DNA from: Homalodisca vitripennis | Taxonomy: Eukaryota > Arthropoda > Insecta > Hemiptera > Cicadellidae | NCBI RefSeq assembly: GCF_021130785.1 | Contig: NC_060212.1 | Location: 146,283,501 to 146,347,500 of the forward strand | Direction of reading: 5' to 3' | DNA: 64,000 nt | Shown here: positions 23,701 through 36,537 of the stretch, one piece after another | Position numbering within the stretch: the stretch's first letter is position 1 | Layout: each line of letters opens with the position of its first letter | Notes under the pieces: generated by a model | What the model saw: only the letters and a program-made list of their open reading frames with translations | What the model was told of the DNA's origin: nothing | Databases searched by the model: none | Position numbers and translations under genes: made by a program

Positions 23701-24429
23701 GTTTCCTACGCGCTCACTCCGGGGAACATTTATTCATCGTAAAGCTCAACATGGGGCTTGATAAATTGTAATTCTTGGTGCATAGCTCTGTGGCAGGATG
23801 CGTCATCGCGTGTGCAATCTTTCCTCGTCTAGGATTCTTCTGTGGCTTGGCAGAAGCTGGGATATTGCGTACATATAATTTATAAATTTTGAGGACAAAT
23901 TTCTATTGAAAACCACTGGAGGCGTAAAATTGAGTTTTCAGGAAGCTGCTGTAATAACGTTTCCGATCACATCATGTTTCTGAATTTTGGTTGTGATTCT
24001 AGATAGAGTTAAAGGTTTGTTGTAAATTCGATAACTGAAAATAAATATTGTTTAATTTTGTACAATGCAGTAAGTGATATATTCGAACCAGGCAAAACCT
24101 GATCAGATAGGTCGTGCTCCAAATGACGGGGTTTAGATTGATGCGGCGTTACAGTGTGACTTGTTTTCGAAAACGATAATGCAGAATTGGTTTTAAACTG
24201 TTTCCCCGCCTAATGAATGAACCCACGGACATCTCACACTTAATTAACAGCAATCCAAGATTCTTATTCTGAGTACAGATTGCCTTCACTGTAATTTCCC
24301 CTAAATTCCTCATAATTTATTACTTCCTATTATTCTATCTGTTTCGGTCTATCCCAGTCAATGTTCCAGGTAATCGTAGATAAACTCCTTCTGAGCGATT
24401 CGGGTTTTGTGATGACAAAACTGTTTAGT

Positions 24430-24520
24430 TGTCGCGGCCGCCGCTCAACAGCGCTGCTGATGACGCGTTCCCGCCAAAACCGCCTCATTTAACAACTGGC
24501 CGCCAGCGCGCCCTCATGAT
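24430..24520. promoter_or_regulatory. CpG-rich patch with E2F consensus
   Basis: The minus strand of 24468-24479 reads TTTTGGCGGGAA, a full E2F-type site, inside a short CpG-rich patch that also has GCGGCCGCCGC. It lies ~600 bp upstream of the first host exon found (25073), so it may belong to a promoter region, but that exon is internal (acceptor-flanked). Confidence 0.35.
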
Positions 24521-24810
24521 GATGGAAGTAGTCAACGTCATACCAGTGAAAAAGAAACTAAGTTGACGATGAGAGGTAAAACGTCTTGTTCTGATTTATA
24601 CTGTTATGTATGTTTTATCTGCTCACGCAGAAACTATACCGGTCAACTAAATCTTATTCGCCATAATTAATCATATCTGAATCCTGTGAATTTTTAAAAT
24701 TAGGTACGATTTTTTAAAATGTCTTATGAAGTGCTCATTAACGAGTGATACCTTTGTCCTTTATTTGAAGTATATTTTTAACGATGGAAGGATTGTGAAG
24801 GAGACAGGTC

Positions 24811-24931
24811 TTTTTCGGATATTTGCCATCGTTCAGTTATTTTACCTGAAGAAGAGATCAGATTGCAGATCTCGAAACGTAGTGTTACTGATTTTTTGTT
24901 TTCACTGAACGATGGCAAATGTCCGGAAAAA
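24811..24931. mobile_element. PLE-type inverted-repeat remnant with hammerhead-like core
   Basis: Arms of ~27 bases (24811-24837 and 24904-24931; for example TTTGCCATCGTTCAGT and its complement) enclose a unit reading CTGAAGA (24846-24852), one A, stem GAGATC, an 8-base loop, stem GATCTC, then GAAAC (74-78 of the same line). This arrangement, CUGANGA-stem-GAAA, is the hammerhead catalytic core that Penelope-like elements are known to carry. One extra A sits before stem II. No coding part remains. Confidence 0.6.
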
Positions 24932-25072
24932 TCCTGATAGCTTTGTGTTTGCTCGAGTGTTCGCTTCAGTAAGAGCTAACTAACAGCATTGTATATATTA
25001 AAAAGTTACCTAATCTTCAAAGGTTTCACCTTAGGCTTCCATTTTAATGAATGGTGTGATGGTCTGTTGCAG

Positions 25073-25199
25073 GTGACCGGCCCGTGAGCGGGGCCCGAGG
25101 GCAGGATCGCCGCCCAGACCCGGTCAGCGAAGAGAGGGGAGGTTCAGCGGCCGGCGCCGCCCCCCACGACCCCGAAGACGACAGTACGCAGCAGGACCA
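25073..25199 (+). CDS. Host gene internal exon (Gly/Pro/Ala-rich segment)
   Basis: This exon is preceded by a TCTGTTGCAG acceptor and followed by a GTAAGTAT donor (GT at 25200-25201). It is very GC-rich against AT-rich flanks. Only one frame is free of stops: it enters with 2 bases of a split codon, gives 41 whole codons, and leaves 2 bases (CA). The peptide is low in complexity and charged, starting DRPVSGARGQDRR, with Gly/Ala/Pro in the middle and DPEDDSTQQD at the end. No domain is seen and disorder is likely. Its 2-base end phase fits the next exon at 38105, completing a Gln codon. The exons upstream of it were not found in this window. Confidence 0.7.
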
Positions 25200-26340
25200 G
25201 TAAGTATACCGTACTTTGCAGATTAGTCATGCTTTTCCAAACTCACGCCTCTTGGACAAGGAAATGGTCGTTTTGAATTTCAAGTCCACCGTGGAATTCT
25301 GGTCTGGAAACCATCACCTGAGTTAGTTTTTTCCTCGTCTTTCATTGCAGAAACATTTCAAGTACCTTTGAGAAATGGTGACTTTAATGAGTAATGAAAT
25401 AATGTTTAGACGGGTTGGTTACTGGCGTTCATACGAGTAGTACAGATTAAGTGTTTCAACTACTTCAGTGTGTTTAGAGAATCCATGTAATAGAGTTGTC
25501 GCAGCCGTGTGCTTTTGAAGTCGTCAGACCGAAAGCTGGTACGGTCTGCTGTGAAATGGGGAACTAGGCCGTGCATAACGTATTTATACCTCATAGTGGT
25601 GCTGAATATGAACTTGTTAACAACGTGCATGTAAATAGCATTCGCTGTGACAGTTCTTTGACGAGTTGACTTCAAACTTCTGTGCACGGCGTTTCCTGCA
25701 GTATTTAGTGTTGACAGCACTGCAGCAACATCATACATAGCCAACGATAACGTATGCAAAAATGTAAATGAACCTGATCGCATTCCTGACTCGATTACTC
25801 AGTAATGTGTCCTGCCCCGTCTCGATCCGTTCTCGATGTGTTTGAACAATGTCCAAGACGCCATATCTATCTATAATAAGCGGATGGCTGGAATATTTCC
25901 GTTACCGACTTCCGACGGTTGTTTTATCACAGCTGCGTTGTTGTTGCCCTTCAAACCCGGCTGACAAGTTATCTGTCAGTGACGTCACTCACCATGTGCT
26001 GACATTGGCCCACATCTGTCAGTCAGTTGCTGTCAAGTGCGCGGCTTGGCGCGGCGCACAGGATGTATAACCACTACTGTATGTCCAGCTGAAAGCCTGA
26101 AGCTTTGCCGGTTAACACTGAGGTAGAGCCCATTGAGCATTGTCAGGTATTTCTAAGCGGCTGGAAGCTGCAAAATATCTCTATGCCAATGTATGTTTAA
26201 TCATGTATGGATTGGATGAAAGTTTTCATACATCTCGCTGATAGTCGAGATTGTACTGTACGAAGCTTCCAATAATATGGAAACACAATTCTTTATGTTT
26301 TTGTTCTCGCCTTCGCTCAGATCTGAATTCTTTACTGGAA
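25200..26340. other. Putative intron, no other gene seen
   Basis: The region begins with the donor GTAAGT. A minus frame of 107 codons (25460-25783) has no recognisable domain. A perfect CRE-like octamer TGACGTCA lies at 25980-25987. Confidence 0.45.
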
Positions 26341-26564
26341 CCCTTCTTTAGAGACACCATATTTTCGTCTGGAGCTCACAGGATTAAGACTTGAGTAGAC
26401 TAAGTTTAGACCCCTCTCCCCCCTCACAAAAGGCAAATTATTTCTGAGGATTTAGTATGTATTAGCTTGACAAAAGTAGTTAACTTCAATCAATCCATAA
26501 TAACTTATACAAATTAATCATTATATGGAAAGTTTCCTCGTGTTTATCAAGATCTAATGATCCT
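26301..26564 (+). repeat. Leader segment, copy 1 of a near-identical duplication
   Basis: Bases 26341-26564 recur at 26837-27060 (offset 496) with very few differences, for example the TTCTTTAGAGACACCATA and GGCAAATTATTTCTGAGG blocks. A diverged third copy lies at 28699-28797. The duplication included the leader plus several units of the neighbouring tandem array. Confidence 0.9.
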
Positions 26565-27870
26565 TCAACGCATTGATTATAGGGCAAGTTTCCTTTTGTG
26601 TATCAAGATCCAATGATCCTTCAACGCATTAATTATATAGCAAGTTTCTTCTTTGTGTATCAAGATCCAATGATCCTTAAACGTATTGATTATAGGAAAA
26701 GTTTCCTTTCGTGTATCAAGATCCAATGATCCTTCAACGCATTAATTATAGGGCTAGTTTCCATTCTTGTATCAAGATCCAATGACCCTTCAATACATGA
26801 ATTATATGGAAACACCATATTTTCACCATGGAACACCCCTTCTTTAGAGACACCATATTTTCGTCTGGAGCTCACAGGATTAAGAATTGAGTAGACTAAG
26901 TTTAGACCCCTTCCCCCTCACAAAAGGCAAATTATTTCTGAGGATTTAGTATGTATTAGCTTGACAAAAGTAGTTAACTTCAATCAATCCATAATAACTT
27001 ATACAAATTAATCATTATATGGAAAGTTTCCTCGTGTTTATCAAGATCTAATGATCCTTCAACGCATTAATTATAGGACAAGTTTCCTTTTGTGTATCAA
27101 GATCCAATGATCCTTCAACGCATATAGCAAGTTTCTTTTTGTGTATCAAGATCCAATGATCCTTAAACGTATTGATTATAGGAAAAGTTTCCTTTCGTGT
27201 ATCAAGATCCAATGACCCTTCAATGCATGAATTATATGGAAACACCAGTTGCGTCTGGTGTATCAAGATCCAATTTTGATCCTTCAACGTACTGATTATA
27301 GGACAAGTTTCCTCTTGTGTATCAAGATCCAATGATCCTTCAACGCATTAGTATTATATAGCAAGTTTCTTCTTGTGTATCAAGATCCAATGATCCTTAA
27401 ACGTATTGATTATATAGGAAAAGTTTCCTTTCGTGTATCAAGATCCAATGACCCTTCAATGCATGAATTATATGGAAAGTTGCGTCTGGTGTATCAAGAT
27501 CCAATGATCCTTCAACGTACTGATTATAGGACAAGTTTCCTCTTGTGTATCAAGATCCAATGATCCTTCAACGCATTAATTATATAGCAAGTTTCTTTTT
27601 GTGTATCAAGATCCAATGATCCTTCAACGTACATTGATTATAGGAAAAGTTTCCTCTTCGTGTATCAAGATCCAATGACCCTTCAACGCATTAATTATAT
27701 GGAAAGTTTCTTCTGGTGTATCAAGATCCAATGATCCTTCAACGTACTGATTATAGGACAAGTTTCCTCTTGTGTATCAAGATCCAATGATCCTTCAACG
27801 CATTGATTATAGGACAAGTTTCCTCTTGTGTATCAAGATCCAATGATCTTTAAACGCATTGATTATACGA
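26560..27870 (+). repeat. ~58-bp tandem array, about 20 units, interrupted by leader copy 2
   Basis: Units contain GTATCAAGATCCAATGATCC, then TTCAACGCATT, GATTATAGG and AAGTTTCCT. The array is split by a duplicated leader segment at 26837-27060. Unit variants (TATATAGCAAGTTTCTT and TATAGGACAAGTTTCCT types) alternate. Open frames on both strands come only from the unit length of near 57 bases (19 codons) and are not genes. Confidence 0.95.
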
Positions 27871-30800
27871 ATATCCGAATTCAGTCAAGTTCACGTTCTA
27901 CACCAAGTGGATGGAGAAACAACTGTGACATTGTCTATTCTTGGCGAGAATCCAGAGTCCCTCCTGTGATGTTCCGTCTGGGTCTGGCCCGGCATCAACA
28001 TAACATGGAGACCTTGACACGCCTTGATAACGGGGCCAAGGTCACTCAGTCACCGGAAGTCATAAATAGCATTTCTGATAGCGAATTTTAATAACGGTTT
28101 CAAGTGGTCTACAAGTGTTAAGATGCGGACATCACGTTGGCTTTTACTTTAAGATTTAGATTTAACATTTGAACAGCTACGCGTCCTATATCTGTTCTAT
28201 CTAATTAAAACATTTCATATATGCGATTTTTATTTCAGCTTATAAACAATTCTATTATAATGAATATTACTCATCTAAAGATTTCTTTATAACGGCTTCA
28301 AAAAACATTTAATTGAACGAAAACTGTTTAGAAACTAATTTCCTATCCACATCAACATAAGCCATGAGTAATTTTTCTCAAATCAATTTTCAAAAATATT
28401 AATAGATAAGAAATAGTTGTTCTTGTTGCAAATAGATGTTTATAAAATTTATTTTTTAACGTGAAATGCTAATCTGGGATATCAATGGGTAACTTGCTTT
28501 TATTTGTCAAAGTGTACTCGGTTGTAGTTTTAAACAAAAATATTAATTGTTGTAAACGTGAAATATTTCGTATTTGTCAACTATTTTGATTATTGACGTA
28601 TTTCAACCTCACTATGGTGGGGTCAAACAGTTGTCGAGATGGTACTGTAAGTAGCTTTTAATTTGGAACCCCCCCCCAGTTTGTGTTTGTGTTTGGTGTT
28701 CTCCAGTTTTCGCCCAGATGTTAATCCTTTCCTAGAACGTCTGTTTTAGAGATTTCACATTGTCATCTGGAGCTCTCATGGTTAAGACTTGAGTGGAAAC
28801 AATATTAGATTGTAATATATTAAAGATTTAGGAATTCTGGAAGGTTTTGTCTTCTTTAGATTAGGATGAATTCAGGAGTCTGTGTTGAGTATGAGTTGGT
28901 CTGTTTTCAGTTGTTGAGAACGAAAGGAGATTTCAGGAGTAAGGGGTTTTGGGGGTTAAGGATTAGACATTCAAAAGTGGTCACAAATTGGAGATATTAG
29001 AAATGGAGATGAAGTATTGAGGGATTGAGCGGGCTTGGATCCATTCCCTCTGAGTTCTGTCGTAGAAATTAAAAATCCCTCAATTTTCGGCCAGTAATTT
29101 TCCGCAAATCCGCCTAAATAAGGCAATAGCGGTTTTCATGTTTACGCGAAATTGTCTGAAACATTTGATGAGTCACAAGAGTGCAAGCATCTTTGGATAG
29201 ATGAACTTTGTTTGGACGACAATTAAAATGCTGTGTACCACAAGAACTGGAAAAGTTTATAAAACATCGTAATAGATAGACAGGGACTGAACAAATATTA
29301 CCCAAGTTTGAGCTAAGCAGCCAAATCAGTACATTCATAAAATTCGTCATTGAGACGCCCAGTTCTATTTCTGTTAATGAAAAGAAAGTCTCACTTTGTG
29401 TCTTTAAAGGGAAATTTAAACATGAGCAACAAAGTAAATTGTACGAATTTGATTACATTTTCAAGTTATCTAAGAGAGTCCAAATTCCGCTGACTGAGAT
29501 GTGCAGTTTTAAAGTTAATTATTCCAAGTTTAACGAACTCCGTCTACACTCGTGGTCCAAGTAGTTCCGATGGCTGACGATAGGTGGCTCTGCCGACTAG
29601 TTAGCCGTCAGTCAATATTGGAGTTTAAACAATATTGGATTGTTAACATTGGTGTGTACAATAAATAATACGATCAGATATATCTGTTCTCTCAGGAATC
29701 AGAAGCTTGTTGCCGTATACACACAATTTTATTCTATTAGTTTTGTAGCGATTCGGAAGGTAGAAAGGAATTCGATGATTAGTAACTACATGGATATTTA
29801 AAGTAGATATATCAGGTCATACCTGTATAAGACAACTTTATTTCCTTAGTAACCTTTTATCTCACACTTATGGTTTTTTTTTTACTACACAAGCTGTTCT
29901 TTTCATTTCAACATTTTCCAACCTATCACTGAATTTTGCAGTTTTCAAAATTGGTTTTATTATGATTGTTTTTGTTTAATTCCACTTGAAACTTATTAAT
30001 GTAAAAAGGTTCCAATACCTACAATTTCATATAAATGGAGAACTTTATCGCTTGAATGCAGTTGAACAGTATTTTTTAATTACAAACTGTTGTCATCATT
30101 TTTTTTATTATTCCGTAAACATAAAAATTTAAATTTAAAGTGATTTAATTGACTTGGATATACGTGCATGCCTCCAGTTTTTCAATAAATAAGCATTGAA
30201 ATAATTTGACTAAAACTATTAACTATTTTTTTATATAAAATATATTAAAGAAATAATTTGGTTACATTTGATATTTTTAAGGTTCCCGTTTATATTAGAA
30301 AAGTTTAATGTGTTTTTTATAATAACGATTTTTAATTGTTTTAATATAGCATTAATGAACCTCTCCAAGTACATATATTTCGTAAAATACATCAAAATCT
30401 CGTCAGGTTTGTCAAAATTTAAAGTTTGAACGTTAGTAATTATTTAGCTTTGATCGTAGGAAATTGAGATTTATTAAACTTGTCTTAAAATATGTTTAAA
30501 CGTTAGTCAGTTATGTTTTTAAGTATTAGTAATTATACACATATGTTTATTTAATGCGATAAGACTTCATATAATTTTTTATAATCCTTTTATATAATAT
30601 ACACTTTACATGATACGCTATGTACTTGTCCGGATCACCCATCGATCTCCAGATTGTTGTCTAATGCGTTAGCTGTATTTGATTACATCAGCAAATCTCC
30701 GACATTGTGTTACCTGTGGTTGTAAAAAGTGTGCATAAATATACGTCACAGCGCTTATTAACCATTTCAAGACTCGTTTATGTACGCTGGGCGGCCATCA

Positions 30801-30980
30801 GAACGAGCGGTGTATTAACGTATAACGTAGATGTTGTACGAATGTGCTTATGTATCTTTGATGGTACCGTATCACAAAAGATAATGAGAGTATAATAACA
30901 CTGCTAAGTTATTGCGCTGTAATGTTGACTTGATGGTAATCGCTTTTCGTCGTGTTATTGCACCGTAAATTTCATATTGT
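27871..30980. other. Putative intron, no gene seen
   Basis: AT-rich, with very AT-rich stretches at 29.8-30.6 kb. It contains the diverged leader copy at 28699-28797 and a C9 run near 28670. No coding or RNA gene is supported. Confidence 0.45.
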
Positions 30981-30984
30981 TACA

Positions 30985-31335
30985 GTCCGGTGGTGGAAGG
31001 GGTATATCGTCTCTTACATCCTCCCTCCACCTCTTGTAAAACCCTCCGTTGGGCGACGACCTTGACCTTGTTCGAGTGTCTCTCCTCGGCACTTCTCGCA
31101 ATCTCCTCTCTCGATCCTTCTTCCGTGATTGAGGTAGATCAATCAGACCACCAGCTGTGTGCCGAGGGTGTGAGGGGGCTCCGGCCACGCCCGCCTACCC
31201 CACTTACTTCCGTATCCGGTGATAGCGCGCAGCGCGCCGGCCACAGTAGTGGATCGCGGTCGTGTGGCAGCCACCGCACCATGGACCGACCATGGGTGAC
31301 CCGCGCCTAGCCGGGGATGTTCCAGAGGAAGCGGA
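30985..31335. promoter_or_regulatory. GC/CpG-rich patch, possible exon or promoter
   Basis: A strong acceptor-like TTGTTACAG ends at 30986, and a CpG-dense stretch follows (GATAGCGCGCAGCGCGCCGG at ~31220). Open frames exist on both strands (+ 30990-31310, - 30955-31188); the minus one is Arg/Ser-rich. Neither has a recognisable domain, and GC-richness alone lengthens frames. An alternative promoter or untranslated exon of the + strand gene is possible. Confidence 0.3.
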
Positions 31336-31865
31336 GTCTCCCCGCCTCAGTGTCAGTGTACGTACTGTAACGTGCTCGTTATTTACTGTTAGCGTGTTTA
31401 ACCTGATTCGCGACTGAGTACACAAACACGGCACTGCGCAAGATGTGTGCGCCTTTCTGCGAAAGCATAACTTTCGAGAAACTTAAAACTCACAACAAGC
31501 CGTAATTTTAGCGTAGTTTGACACAGTATACAACCATCTGTATACAACCTCTTCCATTCAGTTTTTTTTCTGAATAAAGACGATTTATGAATACTTCAAG
31601 ATGAACAAATATTTTCAATGTATGGTGTACCGGATTCTTTGTCATTGCTATACGTTGAAACTCATCCCACCAACTTTGATCCTGTAATGCCACTTTTTAT
31701 GCCATCAGTGATTAAGCCAGTTTATATATAGTTTTTAACCGTTAAATAAGTCGTGTGAAAATGGTATGAACAAGTAAGTTTTACATTTCTTGATGTTTGA
31801 ATGATGCTCGCTTACAGTTTCTGAATACTGAATATTGGAATATTATTTTAATCATACGGTTGACT

Positions 31866-32815
31866 GCTACAATTAGAACATGAATTAGAGTAGAGAATTT
31901 TTGTTATTGACTGGTTTATTTAATATCAAAATCCAAAACTGTCCATTGATTTACGTTTTTAAGAACGTCCTAAATTATTTATTGTTGTTAATATTGTTCT
32001 TGCTTCATCAAAACATTCACATTTACATGAGTTATTGTTTCTGTTATTTCACGGATGCTACAATTAGAACATGAATTAGAGTAGAGAATGTTTGTTATTG
32101 ACTGGTTTATTTAATATCACAATCCAAAACTGTCCATGGATTTACGTTTTTAAGAACGTCTAAAGAATTTTTATTTTGTTAATATTGTTCTTGCTTCATC
32201 AAAACATTCACATTTACATGAGTTATTGTTTTTGTTATTTCACGGATGCTACAATTAGAACATGAATTAGAGTAGAGAATGTTTGTTATTGACTGGTTTA
32301 TTTAATATCACAATCCAAAAACTGTCCATTGATTTTCGTTTTTAAGAACGTCTAAAGTATTTATTTTGTTAATATTGTTCTTGCTTCATCAAAACATTCA
32401 CATTTACATGAGTTATTGTTTCTGTTATTTCACGGATGCTACAATTAGAACATGAATTAGAGTAGAGAATGTTTGTTATTGACTGGTTTATTTAATATCA
32501 CAATCCGAAACTGTCCATTGATTTACGTTTTTAAGAACGTCTAAATTATTTATTTGTTAATATTGTTCTTGCTTCATCAAAACCTTCACATTTACATAAA
32601 TTATTGTTTCTGTTATTTCACGGATGTACAATTAGAACATGAATTAGAGTAGAGAATTATTGTTAATGACTGGTTTTTTAAATATCAAAATCCGAAACTG
32701 TCCATGGATTTACGTTTTTTAAGAACGTCTAAATTATTTATTTTGTTAATATTGTTCTTGCTTCATCAAAACATTCACATTTACATGTGTTATTGTTTCT
32801 GTTATTTCACGGATT
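31866..32815 (+). repeat. ~190-bp tandem array, five units
   Basis: Units start near 31866, 32056, 32248, 32438 and 32626. Shared blocks include ACAATTAGAACATGAATTAG, TTTAAGAACGTC and TTGCTTCATCAAAAC. Identity is high, with 1-4 base indels. It is non-coding. Confidence 0.96.
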
Positions 32816-35440
32816 CGTTACCCAACATCACTCAGGAAAGACGAAGAATCAAAGATGATATAAATGTAGCAATTCAGGCACTATGTTAAATTAGAGTGTA
32901 TTTTTGTGTTATAATTTTTCACTGTAAAAAAACACTCCGAATTTTTCACATTGATCAGAATTTTTTGTAATTTCTTTAAGTACAGATGTTCTAAATCTGA
33001 GAACTATAGGAAGATAGTAGGCCTACAACTGTATCATAGCAAGATAGTGGTCTTCTTATAACATTAATTTGACCTCTGTAGCTTTCACATAAATCGAGTG
33101 TTTCGAGTCGCCCAAAGTCCTCTTTTTTGCCAGAGATTAGTTTATTAGTCGAGTTGAACGAACTTGTAGGTAACACTGATTTCAACCTCCTGTTCAACTC
33201 GATGAACTTGTACTTATACTCATATTGCTACTCTACCCTATATATCTGCGTGTATGTGCTGAAAGTCGAAATGAGTGACAACAAAGCCATCGAATTTTGT
33301 TCAGCCAATTTCCTCCTCTCTGGTAGTGAGTGACCGGGCACTGGCTATTACATGTGCGAGACTGTTTATTGCTTCATAAAAAAGCTTTGTAGAATCATTG
33401 CGAAACTTTTATCATGTTTACAATGTTATTATCTGACTAATGTCCTTTTTTCACATCCGAAGAAGATTTCGCGAGTACATAGCAGGCATATGGTTATTTA
33501 AGCAAGTAATTAATTATTAATATAAACATATTTGAGAGATAATGATATTTGAAAGATTTTTCTGTTGTCTTTTATTTAATACAATTGCATCGAAAATGTT
33601 ATAACTTTTCTCCATATTTAAATTTGTTTTTACTGAATAAATATAACGGCAAAACGTCCATTTATTCATTTTTAACTTATTACTGTAATGTACTCATTAT
33701 AATTAACACTGTACAATTTGCCAAATAATTTTAAAAATAAACAATTATAATAAAAATTATCCTAAGTGGCAATTACTAAAAGACCAATAGTTACCAAAAG
33801 AGCAATAACATAAGACCTTAAGTTTCAAAATTTATTGTCAATAAAATATCTTACATTGGAAAAATGTTAATTTATGAGTTTCAAAAATATTGTAAATAGT
33901 GTTTTGATCAAAATTAACAAGTATTGTTACAGGTGATTTAAATAATATGTTTAATAGGTATTATTACAAATTCCTTTCAAAACCTGTTTTTAACGGTGTG
34001 TTTGGCCTTCAAGATATACTTTTAAATTTCGAACTCTACTTTATTGTATTCGGTACATTATTACATATTTTATATCGAAGAGATACTTTTAAAAAATTGT
34101 ATTTTTGAACAGGATAGACCATTTTACTACATTTACATGTTTTTATTTATGGTAGTCTTATACCTAAAAAGGTGTTCCCTAGAGTAAAAAATTGGACAAT
34201 GTTTCGAATTTGGTGTTCATATTTCAATCAAACGGAACGGCCCACTACTTAACATTAGTGAAACTGGATAGACATTGCAGTTATGATCGGTGAATTATAT
34301 TTGACTTTATCTAAAAGACAAATATAGGCAAAGCCGCCATAACTAGTGCAAGTTATAAAACTGAAACTCCACGCTCCAGCTAAGGGTTCAAACTGAATAT
34401 GAACTAAGATTTGTATGCTAATACCTTTAAAGTAACCCTTCGCAATGCAGTCATTCAAACTTAAAACTCGAAAACTGAGTAAACTTCGAGTTTTGTTGAA
34501 TTGGCAAAAGCTTACTAATTCAGTGTTCCGCTTCTACTCTCAAGAGAGAAAGGATTGTATTTCCCCGACGCATTCTAGGCCTATAGGTTATCAAATTTTT
34601 TACGCTAAAAGTTACGTAGAAATATATATTTATATCTGATTATATAAACTAAATTTCCCCTTGATTAGCAATAAGTTGTTTACAAAATATTAAACCAGGA
34701 AGTACTGTAAGTGTTAATGAAATCTAATATATTCGTTCATATTATTAAAAATGATTTTGTACACTATTCCAACATGTTTAGTTGTGTACTACATTTTCTA
34801 AAGTTTACATGTTTGTTATTAAACCCACCACTTGTGACCCAAAATCAACTGTTACAACTATGAAGCAAAAGAAAAAAATGCTAATCCTGTAATTTTTGTC
34901 TAGTAAAACCGTTTATATTTTCCGAAGCTTACTGCAATATGTAATTTATTACTTAAATTACTTTTTGTAAGGTCTTGTTTAACGCGAACTATTGCAATTA
35001 TAATAATTGCTTTATGCTGTTTCTAAAGATTCGCTCCAAAATAATGCCTAATCCATCTACCGTCTTAATTGCATAAAATGAAAATGACGAACTTCCCTAA
35101 AAACGTTATCTTTTTCGCGTATAGGTACTGGCGAAACGTCCATCAAATCCTCTCTTGAGGTCATTGACTTTTAATTTTATTTGTGTAAATCCTCATCTCT
35201 AGAACGAAGCACGAATTTGGTTCTAACAAAGGAAATAAAGCTGTTTAATATTTGTTTGTTGACTACTACCGTGTTCTATATCTCCATGTTTTGAGCAGTT
35301 TTAAAATTTGAATGCTTTCCCGCATTGACTCCGTGATCAACCTTTCTTCCATGTCGTTAACCTTTGTATTAAACTATCCAGCAAGGTGAGATATCAACTT
35401 TGACATTGAACAGTCGATTGAGTGAAAGAACAGGTATCCT
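32816..35440. other. Putative intron, no gene seen
   Basis: Mostly very AT-rich. An 11-bp inverted repeat TCGAGTTGAAC (33149-33159) / GTTCAACTCGA (33192-33202) lies in a small open frame without motifs. No gene is supported. Confidence 0.45.
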
Positions 35441-35720
35441 TGCAGAACTTGGTGGGCAAACTGTGCAGATTGGTTGTTCCTGGGCACGGTGAGCTGGCGG
35501 TGGCGTGACGGAAGACGGTTTTGATTAATCGAGTGTGTATCGATCACGGGAGAGTCAATTTGTGAATGGCAGCGGCTCAGCGCGGTGGAGAGGCGAGAGG
35601 TTCGTGTCTGTGAGCGATCAATCCGGGTCTAGCCCTGCCACGCCCGCGATAGTGGCCACCTTACCGGCCAACGGAGACGTTCCCGGGGGTAATTAAGTCC
35701 CTACAAACGAAGGAGAGAAG
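35440..35720. promoter_or_regulatory. CpG-rich patch
   Basis: A GC-rich patch of ~280 bp in AT-rich DNA. It holds an ATG (GTGAATGGCAGCGG, about 35564) whose frame reads MAAAQRGGEARG and stops soon after, with no clear donor. It is a promoter or untranslated-exon candidate only. Confidence 0.25.
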
Positions 35721-36537
35721 CACACGCACGCACCTGCACACTTCTACTCGGCGAAGGTTATTAGGCACACACTCAGAGTACTAACCGGAGGTACACGGAT
35801 TCACGTATCGTATATGTAGATCAAGGTTTGCATTGACGAGTAACATTTCCCATGTTACACTGCTGAATGGTGCATTTTTCAACTTGCGCTTTTCACAACT
35901 AATGCAGAGTGAAGCGAAGAAAGGAAAATTACAGCACTTTAACGCTAGGAAAGATATAGCGGAATCGTCTCTTGTGTGTGGGGGGGGGGGAGAAATAGCT
36001 GCATCGTTAGCACTTTAGGAGACGTAACTTTTTTCTGTAACTCACTTATTCAACTCGCACAACTACTTTTTCTTCTTCTTGTATAATTCGAATAGATCTT
36101 TATTGCAATTTTTCTCTTATACGAGTACATAGTGCTTTATATGAGGCGCATTGGATTGGTAAATATATCTTTGATTCTGAATTTTGTGTACCTCAGTATT
36201 GGCAGCCGATATATGCTATAGTTCTGAAACTTAATTTTCTAAATTTTCTTGCAAATAGTCCGTACATCTTACAAATCCGAACTAATCTCATTGTGGCCAA
36301 TATATTTTATGTTCACAGCTTAATTTACTGTAAAAAAGATCAGTTGCTGAGTCTCTACTTTCGCTCGTTCCAAAATTTTTTGGCAGAAGAATTGTTTTTC
36401 TAAATTTATTAATCAGTAGCCCAGTGTTAATAAATATAAGTTGGTCAAACAAGACATGTTTAAGTACAGTACTTAGGAGTGGTTTTATTGCTTGTTGGTT
36501 AATTGATACTAAGAATATCCAGCTGAAAAAAGATAAA

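Noticed and set aside
25460..25783. 107-codon minus frame
   Set aside because: No recognisable motif and no splice or start context that would favour it.
27048..28091. Frames with a repeated 19-residue peptide over the ~58-bp array
   Set aside because: Unit length near a multiple of three keeps frames open; both strands are open at once and single-base indels between units break the frame.
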